From: Paraburkholderia franconis
GTDB taxonomy: Bacteria > Pseudomonadota > Gammaproteobacteria > Burkholderiales > Burkholderiaceae
NCBI RefSeq assembly: GCF_009362735.1
Contig: NZ_WHNP01000004.1
Span: 1-64,000 of the forward strand
DNA length: 64,000 bases
Reading direction: 5' to 3'
The notes beneath the pieces are model-generated. The model ran no database searches and was not told the origin of the DNA. It saw only the letters and a list, made by a program, of their open reading frames with translations. Of this stretch, positions 1 through 8,517 are shown piece after piece; position 1 is the first letter of the stretch; each line of letters starts with the position of its first letter. Both the position numbers and the translations under genes were made by a program.

Positions 1-1
1 G

Positions 2-304
2 CCGGGCAATACCTGCGAGGACATCGCGAATGCGTTCTTTGCGGTGCTGCGCAAATCGGGCATCGAGAAGAACAGCCGCTGTGGCTATCCGATCGGCGCG
101 AGCTATCCGCCGGACTGGGGCGAGCGCACGATGAGCCTGCGTCCCGGGGACAAGACGGTCCTCGAACCCGGCATGACGTTCCACTTCATGCCGGGGCTGT
201 GGCTCGACGACTGGGGACTCGAAATCACGGAAAGCATCCTGATTACGGAGTCGGGTGTCGAGCCGTTCTGCAATACGCCGCGCAAGCTGTTCATCAAGGA
301 GTAG
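2..304 (+). CDS. doeA: Ectoine hydrolase DoeA, C-terminal part (partial at left edge)
   Basis: Only the last 100 residues are inside the window; the reading frame is open to the left edge and stops with TAG at 302-304. The segment looks like the end of an M24-family (pita-bread fold) hydrolase: a turn rich in Gly/Pro, then L-E-P-G-M-T-F-H-F and a glutamate-containing strand I-T-E-S-I-L-I-T-E-S-G, which in M24 enzymes carries a metal-binding Glu near the C-terminus. DoeA opens the ectoine ring to N-acetyl-diaminobutyrate in the cytoplasm. The identification rests mostly on the four doe genes that follow in the known order. The AAGGAG ribosome-binding site of doeB lies inside the last codons, so the two genes are translationally close. 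Confidence 0.8.
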   Translation, partial: PGNTCEDIANAFFAVLRKSGIEKNSRCGYPIGASYPPDWGERTMSLRPGDKTVLEPGMTFHFMPGLWLDDWGLEITESILITESGVEPFCNTPRKLFIKE

Positions 305-308
305 TGCA

Positions 309-1349
309 ATGCGGGCATCACCCATTCATGCCACTGTCGATTTCGAAGCGGACGGCGAACAGCACGGCTTTCTGAAGCTGCCGCATTCGCACGACGCGTC
401 CGCGTGGGGCGCCGTGATGATCCCCATCACGGTGATCCGTCGCGGCGATGGCCCGACCGCTCTGTTGACGGGCGGCAATCACGGCGACGAGTACGAAGGT
501 CCGATCGTGCTGTCGAAGCTCGCGTCGACGTTGAAGGCAAGCGAAGTGACGGGACGCGTGATCATCGTGCCGTTCATGAACTATCCGGCGTTTCGCGCGG
601 GCAGCCGCACGTCGCCTATCGATCGCGGCAACCTCAACCGCAGCTTTCCGGGCAAGCCGGACGGCACGGTGACGGAAAAGATCGCCGACTATTTCCAGCG
701 CTATCTGCTGCCGCTCGCGGATTACGTGCTCGATCTGCACGCGGGCGGGCGCACGCTCGACTTCGTGCCGTTCGCAGCCGTGCACGTGCTCGACGATGCG
801 AAGCAGCAGGCGCGTTGCGAAGCGGCGATGTGCGCATTCGGCGCACCGTATTCGATGCGGATGCTCGAACTCGATAGCGTGGGTCTGTTCGATACGGCTG
901 TCGAAGAAGCGGGCAAGGTGTTCGTGTCGACGGAACTGGGCGGCGGCGGAACGGCGACGGTCGCAAGTGTCGCCGTGGCAGAGAGCGGCGTGCGCGGCTT
1001 CCTCGCGAATGCGGGCGTGCTGCCGGCGGCATCTGCCGACGACGCGTCCGCGCGCACCACGACGTTGCTCGACATGCCGGACGGCACTTGCTACACGACG
1101 AGCGAGCACGATGGCCTGCTCGAATTGTGCAAGGACCTGGGCGACAACGTCGAAGCGGGCGAAGTGATCGCACGCGTTCATGACGCGACGCGCACGGGCG
1201 CAAAGCCGTTCGAATATCGCGCCAAACGCAGCGGTCTGCTCGCAGCGCGGCATTTCCCCGGGCTTGTGCATATCGGCGATACGGTGGCCGTGGTGGCCGA
1301 TATCGTCGAGCGCGGTATTCCCGTTTCGACGGGCGCCGCGAAAACGTAG
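309..1349 (+). CDS. doeB: N2-acetyl-L-2,4-diaminobutanoate deacetylase DoeB
   Basis: This 346-residue protein belongs to the succinylglutamate desuccinylase/aspartoacylase family of zinc carboxypeptidase-like deacylases. Visible family motifs are G-G-N-H-G-D-E-Y-E-G (zinc His and Glu, about residues 55-65), the R-G-N-L-N-R-S-F-P-G segment (about 108-118) and D-Y-V-L-D-L-H-A-G-G (second zinc His, about 138-148). The start ATG at 309 is chosen because AAGGAG (295-300) lies 8 bases upstream; an in-frame extension to 255 would run into doeA and lacks a site. In ectoine catabolism DoeB removes the acetyl group from N2-acetyl-diaminobutyrate. It sits 4 bp after doeA, which supports an operon. Confidence 0.88.
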   Translation: MRASPIHATVDFEADGEQHGFLKLPHSHDASAWGAVMIPITVIRRGDGPTALLTGGNHGDEYEGPIVLSKLASTLKASEVTGRVIIVPFMNYPAFRAGSRTSPIDRGNLNRSFPGKPDGTVTEKIADYFQRYLLPLADYVLDLHAGGRTLDFVPFAAVHVLDDAKQQARCEAAMCAFGAPYSMRMLELDSVGLFDTAVEEAGKVFVSTELGGGGTATVASVAVAESGVRGFLANAGVLPAASADDASARTTTLLDMPDGTCYTTSEHDGLLELCKDLGDNVEAGEVIARVHDATRTGAKPFEYRAKRSGLLAARHFPGLVHIGDTVAVVADIVERGIPVSTGAAKT

Positions 1350-1361
1350 AGGCATGTGCCG

Positions 1362-1856
1362 ATGATGAAACTCGATCGCTACGATCTCGCGATTCTTCGC
1401 ATCCTCGCGCAGGACGGACGCATCACGAAGTCGCGTCTTGCGGAAGAAGTGAACCTGTCGATCTCGCCTGCGTGGGAGCGCGTGCGGCGGCTCGAAGAGA
1501 GCGGCGTGATTCGTGGCTATCGGACGGATATCGACTGGGCACGCGCATTCAAGGGCAGCCGCATCATCGTCGAGGTGACGCTCGCGCGGCATACGGCGCA
1601 AGATATGCGCCGTTTCGAAGAGCGCGTCGCCGCCGCCCCCGAAGTGACGCAATGTCACGCGACGGGCGGCGGCGTCGATTATGTGCTGCACGTGATGTCG
1701 CGCGACATCGATCACTATCAGCGCTTCATCGATGCGCTGCTCACCGATGAGCTGGGTATCGAGCGCTACTTCACGTATATCGTGACGAAGGTCGTGAAGA
1801 ACGTGCCCGAGACGATGCCGGACTGGGCCTCGGATGCAATCAGCGGCGGCGAGTGA
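1362..1856 (+). CDS. doeX: Lrp/AsnC-family regulator DoeX
   Basis: The protein (164 aa from ATG 1362; GTG at 1356 is an alternative two codons upstream) starts with the typical Lrp/AsnC winged-helix domain: L-D-R-Y-D-L-A-I-L-R-I-L-A-Q-D-G-R, then A-E-E-V-N-L-S and A-W-E-R-V-R-R-L-E (residues about 5-50). It ends with a RAM ligand-sensing domain containing the G-G-G-V-D-Y-V-L-H-V segment. DoeX of Halomonas is an AsnC/Lrp-type regulator of ectoine degradation, and this gene stands at the same place, 12 bp after doeB. It probably binds the A-tract-rich gap that follows, ahead of doeC. The ligand is not visible in the sequence; ectoine-derived diaminobutyrates are the likely effectors. Confidence 0.85.
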   Translation: MMKLDRYDLAILRILAQDGRITKSRLAEEVNLSISPAWERVRRLEESGVIRGYRTDIDWARAFKGSRIIVEVTLARHTAQDMRRFEERVAAAPEVTQCHATGGGVDYVLHVMSRDIDHYQRFIDALLTDELGIERYFTYIVTKVVKNVPETMPDWASDAISGGE

Positions 1857-2012
1857 AGCCGTCAATGTAGGCCTAAGCGGGTGGCCAAAAAAAACTTCGC
1901 GTAGCGCGGCGCCAAAACAGAAAAAACACACAGCGCCAGCGTCCCGAACCAAAAAAACACGATGCGTATCGCCCGTACAGTAGCAGTCAGATATCGCACA
2001 TAGGAGATCGTC
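1857..2012 (+). promoter_or_regulatory. doeX-doeC intergenic region with repeated A-tracts
   Basis: This 156-bp gap has three similar C-C-A-A-A-A tracts (near 1882, 1912 and 1949) in otherwise GC-rich DNA, and ends in TAGGAGATCGTC directly before the doeC ATG, a good ribosome-binding site. AT-rich, bendable, phased tracts are what Lrp/AsnC regulators often bind, so this is a plausible DoeX operator and second promoter of the cluster. I see no textbook sigma70 promoter. Confidence 0.4.
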
Positions 2013-3518
2013 ATGTTGCTGGGTCATCCCGTTCTGTTCAAGTCGCTGTGTTACGTCGATGGCCGTTGGGTGCATAGCGAAACGGCATCCACGGTGGCTG
2101 TGCAGAATCCCGCGGATCAGGAAGTGATCGGCCACGTGCCGATGCTCGAAGCGCCGCAAATCACTCAAGCCGTCGACGCCGCGCAGCGCGCGTTCGAAAC
2201 GTGGCGCTGGGTGCCCGTCGCGAAGCGCACGGCGTTGCTGTTGCGCTGGCACGAACTCGTGCTGCGCCATCAGAACGATCTCGCGGGCATTCTCGCGCTC
2301 GAGCAGGGCAAGCCGCTTGCCGAAGCTGCCGGTGAAATCGCGTATGGCGCGAGCTTCATCGAATGGTTCGCGCATGAAGGCAAGCGCCTGAACGGCCGCA
2401 CGATTCCGACGCATATCGACGGCGCGCATCTCGGCACGATGATGGAGCCCGTCGGCGTGGCCGCATTGATCACGCCGTGGAATTTCCCGAACGCAATGAT
2501 CACGCGCAAGGCGGCGGCTGCACTGGCAGCGGGTTGCACGATTGTCGTGAAGCCCGCGCACGAGACGCCTTTCTCCGCACTCGCGCTTGCGCAACTCGCG
2601 GAAGAAGCGGGCTTTCCGGCAGGCGTGTTCAACGTCGTGCTCGGCGAGCCGCAAATGGCGATGGAAACGCTCGTACGCGATCCGCGCGTGCGCACGGTGA
2701 GCTTTACGGGTTCGACGCGTGTCGGCGGACTCGTGATGCAGGCCGTCGCGCAAAGCGGCATCAAGAAGACGGCGCTCGAACTGGGCGGCAATGCACCGTT
2801 CATCGTCACGGAAGACGCCGATCTCGAACAGGCCGTGCGCGTGGCCGTGGGTGCGAAGTTCCAGACGTCGGGCCAGGACTGCTGCGCGGCGAATCGCATT
2901 CTGGTTGCACGCCCGATTTACGAAGCGTTCGTCGAGCGCTATGCGCAAGCCGTGCGCGCATTGAAAGTGGGCTCGGCATTCGAAGCGGGCAGCGAAGTGG
3001 GTCCGCTGATGCATCAGGCAGCGTTCGACGCAACGGTGCAACGCGTCGACGATGCGCGGGCGAAGGGCGCGCGCATTGTCGCCGGCGGCGCGCCGCATGC
3101 GCGCGGCGGCTGGTTCTTCGAGCCGACCGTGGTCGCCGATGCGGGCAAGGGCATGCGCATCTACGATGAAGAGAACTTTGCGCCCATTTCCGCCGTGTCG
3201 CCGTTCGACACGCTCGATGAAGCGATCGCCCGCGCGAACGACACGGAGTACGGCCTCGCCGCGTATCTCTGCGCGAAGGATCTGAACACGGTGTTCCAGG
3301 TGATTCGTCAGCTGGACTTCGCGATGGTTTCCGTGAACGGCGTGAAGTTCACGGGCGCACCGATTCCGTTCGGCGGCATGAAGGCATCGGGCCTCGGCCG
3401 CGAAGGCGGACTCGAAGGTTTCGAGCCGTTCGTCGAAACGCGTTACTACTGCCTCGGTCAATTGGGCTTGCCTGTCGCCGACGCTGCTTCTTGTGCTCAT
3501 CGGCCACTTGCCGCTTGA
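2013..3518 (+). CDS. doeC: Aspartate-semialdehyde dehydrogenase DoeC (aldehyde dehydrogenase family)
   Basis: This 501-residue member of the NAD(P)-dependent aldehyde dehydrogenase superfamily resembles succinate-semialdehyde dehydrogenases. Conserved elements are the I-T-P-W-N-F-P-N cofactor segment (about 153-160), F-T-G-S-T-R-V-G (about 231-238), the general-base Glu in L-E-L-G-G-N-A-P-F (about 256) and the catalytic Cys in S-G-Q-D-C-C-A-A-N-R (about 290). The two consecutive cysteines are a detail of this subgroup. In the doe pathway DoeC oxidises L-aspartate-4-semialdehyde to aspartate. The gene is 39 bp before doeD and follows its own ribosome-binding site AGGAG. Without the neighbours it would only be called a semialdehyde dehydrogenase. 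Confidence 0.85.
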   Translation: MLLGHPVLFKSLCYVDGRWVHSETASTVAVQNPADQEVIGHVPMLEAPQITQAVDAAQRAFETWRWVPVAKRTALLLRWHELVLRHQNDLAGILALEQGKPLAEAAGEIAYGASFIEWFAHEGKRLNGRTIPTHIDGAHLGTMMEPVGVAALITPWNFPNAMITRKAAAALAAGCTIVVKPAHETPFSALALAQLAEEAGFPAGVFNVVLGEPQMAMETLVRDPRVRTVSFTGSTRVGGLVMQAVAQSGIKKTALELGGNAPFIVTEDADLEQAVRVAVGAKFQTSGQDCCAANRILVARPIYEAFVERYAQAVRALKVGSAFEAGSEVGPLMHQAAFDATVQRVDDARAKGARIVAGGAPHARGGWFFEPTVVADAGKGMRIYDEENFAPISAVSPFDTLDEAIARANDTEYGLAAYLCAKDLNTVFQVIRQLDFAMVSVNGVKFTGAPIPFGGMKASGLGREGGLEGFEPFVETRYYCLGQLGLPVADAASCAHRPLAA

Positions 3519-3557
3519 GACTGTCATTCAACTATCGATCAGAAAACGGAGTTTCCC

Positions 3558-4955
3558 ATGACCCAGCTCGATCAACTGTTTAGCGCAGACCGCGCACACT
3601 TCATGCACCCGTCGACGCACGCTCACGACCACGCGAGCGGCGCACTGCCCGGCCGCATCGTCACGGGCGCGAAGGGTATTCGCATCGAAGACCATCAAGG
3701 CAAGTCGTTCATCGATGCGTTCGCCGGCCTCTATTGCGTGAACATCGGCTACGGCCGCACGGAAGTCGCCGATGCGATCTACGAGCAGGCGAAGAAGCTC
3801 GCGTACTACCACACGTATGTTGGCCACTCGACGGATACGATCATCGAGTTGTCGTCGCGCATCATCGACTGGTCGCCGAAGGGCATGAAGAAGGTGTACT
3901 ACGGCCTGTCCGGTTCGGATGCGAACGAAACGCAGATCAAGATCGTGTGGTACTACAACAATGTGAAGGGCCGCCCGAACAAGAAGAAGATAATTTCACG
4001 CCAGCGCGGCTATCACGGCTCCGGCATTGTCACGGGTAGCCTGACGGGCCTGCCGAGCTTCCATCAGCATTTCGATCTGCCCATCGAGCGCGTCAAGCAT
4101 ACGGTGTGTCCGCACTGGTATCGCCAGGCGCCCGCGGGCATGAGCGCAGCGCAGTTCGTCGACTATTGCGTCGAAGAACTGGAGAAGCTGATCGCCAAGG
4201 AAGGCGCGGACACGATTGCCGCTTTCATCGCCGAGCCCGTGATGGGCACGGGCGGCATCCTGCCACCGCCGGCCGGCTACTGGCCCGCGATCCAGAAGGT
4301 GCTGAAGAAGCACGACATTCTGCTGATCAGCGATGAAGTCGTGTGCGGCTTCGGACGTCTGGGCTCGAAGATGGGCGCGCAGCACTTCGGCATCGAACCG
4401 GATCTGATCACGGTGGCGAAGGGCCTGACGAGCGCATACGCGCCGCTGTCGGCCGTGATCGTCGGCGAGAAGGTGTGGGACGTGATCGCCCAAGGCTCGC
4501 AGGAACATGGCCCGATGGGGCATGGCTGGACGTATTCGGGGCACCCCGTTTGCGCCGCTGCCGCGCTCGCTAACCTCGACATCCTCGAGCGCGAGAACCT
4601 CACGCAAAATGCGGCCGACGTCGGCGGCTATCTGCTCGCGCAGATGCATGCCGCGTTCGACTCGCATCCCCTCGTCGGCGAAGTGCGCGGCGCGGGCATG
4701 CTTGCTGCTCTCGAATTCATGGCGCATAAGGAAGAGCGCCGTCCGTTCGATGCCGCGTTGAAGGTCGGTCCGCGTGTGTCGGCTGCCGCGCTGCAACGCG
4801 GGCTGATTGCGCGTGCGATGCCGCACGGCGACATCCTCGGCTTTGCGCCGCCGCTCATCACGACGCGTGCGGAAGTCGACGAGATCGTTTCGCTGACCAA
4901 GGCCGCCGTGGATGAAGTCGCATCGCAGGTGCTCAAGGATACGGCCACGGCATAA
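3558..4955 (+). CDS. doeD: L-2,4-diaminobutyrate transaminase DoeD
   Basis: The 465-residue protein is a class III (omega) aminotransferase dependent on pyridoxal phosphate. Typical segments are G-L-S-G-S-D-A-N-E-T (phosphate pocket, about 118-127), Y-H-G-S-G-I-V-T-G (about 152-160), the E-P-V-M-G-T-G-G and I-S-D-E-V-V-C-G-F-G-R stretches (PLP-contacting Asp) and the internal-aldimine Lys in V-A-K-G-L-T-S-A-Y (about 290). DoeD converts diaminobutyrate to aspartate-semialdehyde, the substrate of DoeC encoded just upstream. GGAG lies 7 bases before the ATG. Similar enzymes act on beta-alanine or putrescine, so the substrate is inferred from gene order. Confidence 0.85.
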   Translation: MTQLDQLFSADRAHFMHPSTHAHDHASGALPGRIVTGAKGIRIEDHQGKSFIDAFAGLYCVNIGYGRTEVADAIYEQAKKLAYYHTYVGHSTDTIIELSSRIIDWSPKGMKKVYYGLSGSDANETQIKIVWYYNNVKGRPNKKKIISRQRGYHGSGIVTGSLTGLPSFHQHFDLPIERVKHTVCPHWYRQAPAGMSAAQFVDYCVEELEKLIAKEGADTIAAFIAEPVMGTGGILPPPAGYWPAIQKVLKKHDILLISDEVVCGFGRLGSKMGAQHFGIEPDLITVAKGLTSAYAPLSAVIVGEKVWDVIAQGSQEHGPMGHGWTYSGHPVCAAAALANLDILERENLTQNAADVGGYLLAQMHAAFDSHPLVGEVRGAGMLAALEFMAHKEERRPFDAALKVGPRVSAAALQRGLIARAMPHGDILGFAPPLITTRAEVDEIVSLTKAAVDEVASQVLKDTATA

Positions 4956-4992
4956 CAGCGTCCTCGCTGAATTGCAATTGGCGTAATCGAGT

Positions 4993-5036
4993 GCGAAAGC
5001 GGCTCCATGCACCACGAGTGCATGGAGCCGCTTCGC
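4993..5036 (+). terminator. Hairpin terminator after doeD
   Basis: An 18-bp stem (left arm 4993-5011, right arm 5019-5036, one bulged base) encloses a 7-base loop and is followed by ATTT. It lies between the doeD stop and the ggt start and most likely ends the doe transcript. Confidence 0.75.
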
Positions 5037-5115
5037 ATTTGTGCGCATTGCGTGTTATAAGCCCAAAGACAGGCTTTTCGTTCCTGAACCGGAAGAATGT
5101 CTTTGGAGACACGCA

Positions 5116-6849
5116 TTGAAACTAATCGATAAAGCAAAGTTCTCTGCAACAGCCTTGGCAGTAGCCGGGCTTTTCACAACATCCGCGGGATTTCTCGAAT
5201 CCGCACCGGCCTACGCCAAAGCCCCTCCCAAACAGCAGGTAGTACTCGATGCATCGGCCGTGGCCGTCGCGGACAAGTACAGCGCCGATGCCGCCGAGCA
5301 GATCTTCAAGGAAGGCGGCAATGCCGTCGATGCGGCCGTCGCGATCGCGTTCACGCTGGCTGTCACGTATCCCGAAGCGGGCAATATCGGCGGCGGCGGT
5401 TTCATGACGCTTTACATCAACGGCAAGCCGTATTTCATCGACTATCGTGAGCGTGCGCCGCTCGCCGCGACGCGCACGATGTATCTCGACGAACAGGGCA
5501 ACGTCATCAAGGGCAAGAGCCTCTATGGCGCCGATGCCGTTGGCGTGCCGGGAACGGTTGCGGGCATGTGGGAAGCGCAGCATCGCTTCGGCAAGCTGAC
5601 GTGGAAGCAGGTGCTGGCGCCCGCGATCAAATACGCGCGCGATGGATTCGAAGTCGACGAGCAGCTTGCGCAGCGCCGCGAAAATGCGGAAAAGGACTTT
5701 GGCGGCAAAACGAATTTCGACACCTATTTCGGCAATCTGAAACAGGGCGTCAATTTCAAGCAGCCGGATCTTGCGGCCGTGCTGACGCGCATCGCGAATC
5801 AGGGCGCGCGCGAGTTCTATAACGGCAAGACAGCCGACCTGATCGCCGCGTCGATGAAGAAGGACCATGGCCTCATCACGAAACGCGACTTGCAGGAGTA
5901 CAAGGCCGTGTGGCGTCAGCCCGTCCAGGCGAACTGGAACGGCTATCGCGTGATCACTGCGCCGCCTCCGAGTTCGGGCGGTATCGGCCTCGTGCAATTG
6001 CTGAAGATGAAGGCGGACCGGAAGGACGACTTCAATAATGTCGCGCTCAATTCTCCGCAGTACATCCATCTGATTTCGGAAATCGAAAAGCGCGTGTTTG
6101 CGGATCGTGCGCAATACCTTGGCGATCCCGACTTCTACAAGGTGCCCGTTGCGCAACTGACCGACGACGCGTATATCGCGAAGCGTGCATCGGAAGTGAA
6201 TCCAACCACGCCGTCGGACACGAAGAGCGTGCAGCCGGGGCTGGGCACGTCGATGCCCGAGAAGGCGGAGACGACGCATTTTTCGGTGGTGGACAAATGG
6301 GGTAACGCCGTCTCGAACACATACACCATCAACGGCTATTTCGGCTCGGGTGTCGTGGCGGAAGGCACGGGCATCGTGCTGAACGACGAGATGGACGACT
6401 TCGCGTCGAAGCCGGGCGTGCCGAACATGTTCGGCGTGGTGGGCAGCGACGCGAACTCGATCGAACCGAAGAAGCGTCCGTTGTCGTCGATGTCGCCGAC
6501 CATACTGACGAAGGACGGCAAGGTGTCGCTCGTGATCGGTACGCCGGGCGGGTCGCGCATCTTCACGTCGATCTTCCAGGTGATCAACAATGTGTACGAC
6601 TTCAACATGCCGTTGAACGAAGCCGTTGCTACGATGCGTTTCCATCATCAGCTGCTGCCCCCGAACACGATTTTCTGGGAGCCGTACAAGCCGATCGATG
6701 GAGACCTCGCGAAGCAGGTCGAAGCGAAGGGCTATACGTTGCAGGCGCAAAACTTCAACGGCGACATTCAGGCAATCAAGATCAACGGAGAGACGCCGCA
6801 ACCCGTATCCGACCCGCGTGGACGCGGTGTGACGCGAGTGATACCGTAA
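5116..6849 (+). CDS. ggt: Gamma-glutamyltransferase (periplasmic)
   Basis: The protein (577 aa from the TTG at 5116) is an N-terminal-nucleophile hydrolase that cleaves glutathione and other gamma-glutamyl amides. A cleavable signal peptide (K-L-I-D-K-A-K-F, hydrophobic stretch, A-Y-A) fits start 5116, which has GGAG 8 bases upstream; the longer frame from GTG 5041 would put the signal far from the N-terminus and run into the doeD terminator. The large subunit has A-V-D-A-A-V-A and G-N-I-G-G-G-G-F-M motifs. Self-cleavage should occur before the Thr of T-T-H-F-S-V-V-D (residue about 386), which becomes the catalytic nucleophile of the small subunit. The lid/oxyanion segment R-P-L-S-S-M-S-P-T is present. 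Length is normal for the family. Confidence 0.93.
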   Translation: MKLIDKAKFSATALAVAGLFTTSAGFLESAPAYAKAPPKQQVVLDASAVAVADKYSADAAEQIFKEGGNAVDAAVAIAFTLAVTYPEAGNIGGGGFMTLYINGKPYFIDYRERAPLAATRTMYLDEQGNVIKGKSLYGADAVGVPGTVAGMWEAQHRFGKLTWKQVLAPAIKYARDGFEVDEQLAQRRENAEKDFGGKTNFDTYFGNLKQGVNFKQPDLAAVLTRIANQGAREFYNGKTADLIAASMKKDHGLITKRDLQEYKAVWRQPVQANWNGYRVITAPPPSSGGIGLVQLLKMKADRKDDFNNVALNSPQYIHLISEIEKRVFADRAQYLGDPDFYKVPVAQLTDDAYIAKRASEVNPTTPSDTKSVQPGLGTSMPEKAETTHFSVVDKWGNAVSNTYTINGYFGSGVVAEGTGIVLNDEMDDFASKPGVPNMFGVVGSDANSIEPKKRPLSSMSPTILTKDGKVSLVIGTPGGSRIFTSIFQVINNVYDFNMPLNEAVATMRFHHQLLPPNTIFWEPYKPIDGDLAKQVEAKGYTLQAQNFNGDIQAIKINGETPQPVSDPRGRGVTRVIP

Positions 6850-6890
6850 CAGCGTGACGTGCATCGGCACGCCGTGTTGATTCGCTTTGC

Positions 6891-6927
6891 AGCGGACATT
6901 GCCGGAATGGTGGTGTCCGCTGTTTTT
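6891..6927 (+). terminator. Terminator after ggt
   Basis: An 8-bp perfect stem (AGCGGACA 6891-6898 with TGTCCGCT 6914-6921) is followed by GTTTTTA. It stands 40 bp past the ggt stop codon. Confidence 0.65.
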
Positions 6928-6950
6928 ACTTTCAGCAGCGGGAGAGAGCG

Positions 6951-7337
6951 ATGAATCAGCCAGTCACACAAAACGATGCCACCGGGCCGCGCTTCGAAGG
7001 ATTGAGCGCGGTGACGCTGGCGACGCACGACATGCAGCGCGCCGTTGCGTTTTACCTTGCGCTTGGATTTCCGCTTTCTTATGGCGGACCGTCCGAAGCA
7101 TTTACGTCGTTTGCATTCGGCGGCACTTATCTGAATCTGATCGTCGATACGCGGGGGCCCGTTCACTGGTGGGGACGGGTTATCGTTCACGTGTCCGACG
7201 TGGATGCCGTCTATCGCAAGGCGCTTGCGGCGGGATTCACGCCCGAGGCCGCGCCCGCCGATGCTTCATGGGGCGAGCGGTACTTTCATATTAGCGATCC
7301 CGATGGACACGAGATCAGTATTGCAAAGAGGCTTTAG
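6951..7337 (+). CDS. VOC/glyoxalase-fold protein
   Basis: This 128-residue single-domain protein has the vicinal oxygen chelate fold: two beta-alpha-beta-beta-beta modules with H-D-M-Q-R-A-V-A-F-Y-L-A-L-G-F at residues about 26-40 and the closing strand Y-F-H-I-S-D-P-D-G-H-E-I-S-I near the C-terminus. The terminal G-H-E motif usually supplies a metal-binding Glu. Such proteins are lactoylglutathione-lyase-like, antibiotic-resistance-like or dioxygenase-like; nothing in the sequence decides between these. GGGAGAGAG precedes the ATG. It stands alone between the ggt terminator and ppk2. Confidence 0.75.
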   Translation: MNQPVTQNDATGPRFEGLSAVTLATHDMQRAVAFYLALGFPLSYGGPSEAFTSFAFGGTYLNLIVDTRGPVHWWGRVIVHVSDVDAVYRKALAAGFTPEAAPADASWGERYFHISDPDGHEISIAKRL

Positions 7338-7505
7338 TGCTAAACATTCGCCGCCACGCAACGGGCAGCAAAACTGCTGCTGGCACGCCGTCGGGCGAAG
7401 CGGCAAATGGAGTAATATGAATGACACCCACGATCGCCACAATCACAAGAGCCCACGCGCAGAGTAACCCCTTCCGTGGAATGGAAGAACCCAGGAGCCA
7501 CTGTG

Positions 7506-8429
7506 ATGAAGGAATCCGAGCAGGAATTTGACGCGACGCTCGCTGCCCGGCAGCGCCGTTTCGAAGAAGACCTTGTCGACGCGTACGACGAGGAGCTGGA
7601 AATGGAAGTGGACGACCGTATCCTCGACGGCTCGGAGGGCTTTACGCCCGAGGCACGCGAAGCCCGCAAGCACTATTTCCGCGAGTTGTTTCGCCTGCAG
7701 GGCGAACTCGTCAAGCTCCAGGACTGGATCGTCAAGACGGGCCATCGCCTCGTCGTGATCTTCGAGGGCCGTGATGCGGCAGGCAAGGGCGGTGCGATCA
7801 AGCGCATCACGCAGCGGCTGAATCCGCGTGTGTGCCGCGTCGCCGCGCTGCCCGCACCGAACAACCGCGAACGCACGCAGTGGTACTTCCAGCGCTATGT
7901 GAGCCATCTGCCCGCAGGCGGCGAAATGGTGCTGTTCGATCGCAGCTGGTACAACCGCGCGGGCGTCGAACGCGTAATGGGCTTTTGTAACGACGACGAG
8001 TACGAAGAGTTTTTCCGCTCAGTACCCGACTTCGAAAAGATGCTGGTGCGCAGCGGTGTCCAGATCCTCAAGTACTGGTTCTCCATCACCGACGAAGAAC
8101 AGGAAATCCGCTTCCAGGCGCGCATTCACGATCCGCTCAAGCAATGGAAGCTGAGCCCGATGGACCTCGAAAGCCGTCGACGTTGGGAGGACTACACGCA
8201 AGCCAAGGAAGTGATGCTGCAGCGCTCTCATATCCCCGAGGCGCCGTGGTGGGTCGTGCAGGCCGTCGACAAGAAACGCGCGCGCCTGAACTGCATTCAT
8301 CATCTGCTAAGCCAGGTTCCTTATCACGAGATCGAGCATCCGTCCATCCTGTTGCCGGAACGCGTGTATCACGACGATTACATTCGCCAGCCCGTGCCGT
8401 CGTCGATGATCGTCCCCGAAGTCTATTGA
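7506..8429 (+). CDS. ppk2: Polyphosphate kinase 2
   Basis: The 307-residue protein is a one-domain PPK2, which transfers phosphate between polyphosphate and nucleotides. Visible are the Walker A motif G-R-D-A-A-G-K-G-G-A-I-K-R (about 87-99), the Walker B/lid segment F-D-R-S-W-Y-N-R-A-G-V-E (about 146-157), and the R-E-R-T-Q-W-Y-F-Q-R-Y segment between them. A charged N-terminal helix of about 50 residues precedes the core. Start 7506 is preferred over 7476 because AGGAG ends 8 bases upstream. It converges with a phosphate transporter gene across a shared terminator, so both may belong to phosphate/polyphosphate handling, though they are on opposite strands. Confidence 0.92.
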   Translation: MKESEQEFDATLAARQRRFEEDLVDAYDEELEMEVDDRILDGSEGFTPEAREARKHYFRELFRLQGELVKLQDWIVKTGHRLVVIFEGRDAAGKGGAIKRITQRLNPRVCRVAALPAPNNRERTQWYFQRYVSHLPAGGEMVLFDRSWYNRAGVERVMGFCNDDEYEEFFRSVPDFEKMLVRSGVQILKYWFSITDEEQEIRFQARIHDPLKQWKLSPMDLESRRRWEDYTQAKEVMLQRSHIPEAPWWVVQAVDKKRARLNCIHHLLSQVPYHEIEHPSILLPERVYHDDYIRQPVPSSMIVPEVY

Positions 8430-8457
8430 TTGACGCCCTGTTTATAGGGCTCAAATG

Positions 8458-8487
8458 AAAAGCGCGGCTTGTTGGCCGCGCTTTTTT
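8458..8487. terminator. Bidirectional terminator between ppk2 and pit
   Basis: An 8-bp perfect GC-rich stem (8461-8468 with 8475-8482) is flanked by AAA on the left and TTTTTT on the right, so it can work for the two convergent genes. Confidence 0.85.
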
Positions 8488-8517
8488 GTTTGCCCTGTCG
8501 GGGCGAAAGACCGTCGA

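Noticed and set aside
318..3527. A 1069-codon open frame on the minus strand
   Set aside because: It lies opposite doeB, doeX and doeC; its translation is Arg/His-rich without domains, typical of the antisense of high-GC genes.
7417..7467. A 16-codon frame with GGAG upstream, before ppk2
   Set aside because: His/Asp-rich and very short; nothing suggests a leader peptide or attenuator, since no hairpin follows.
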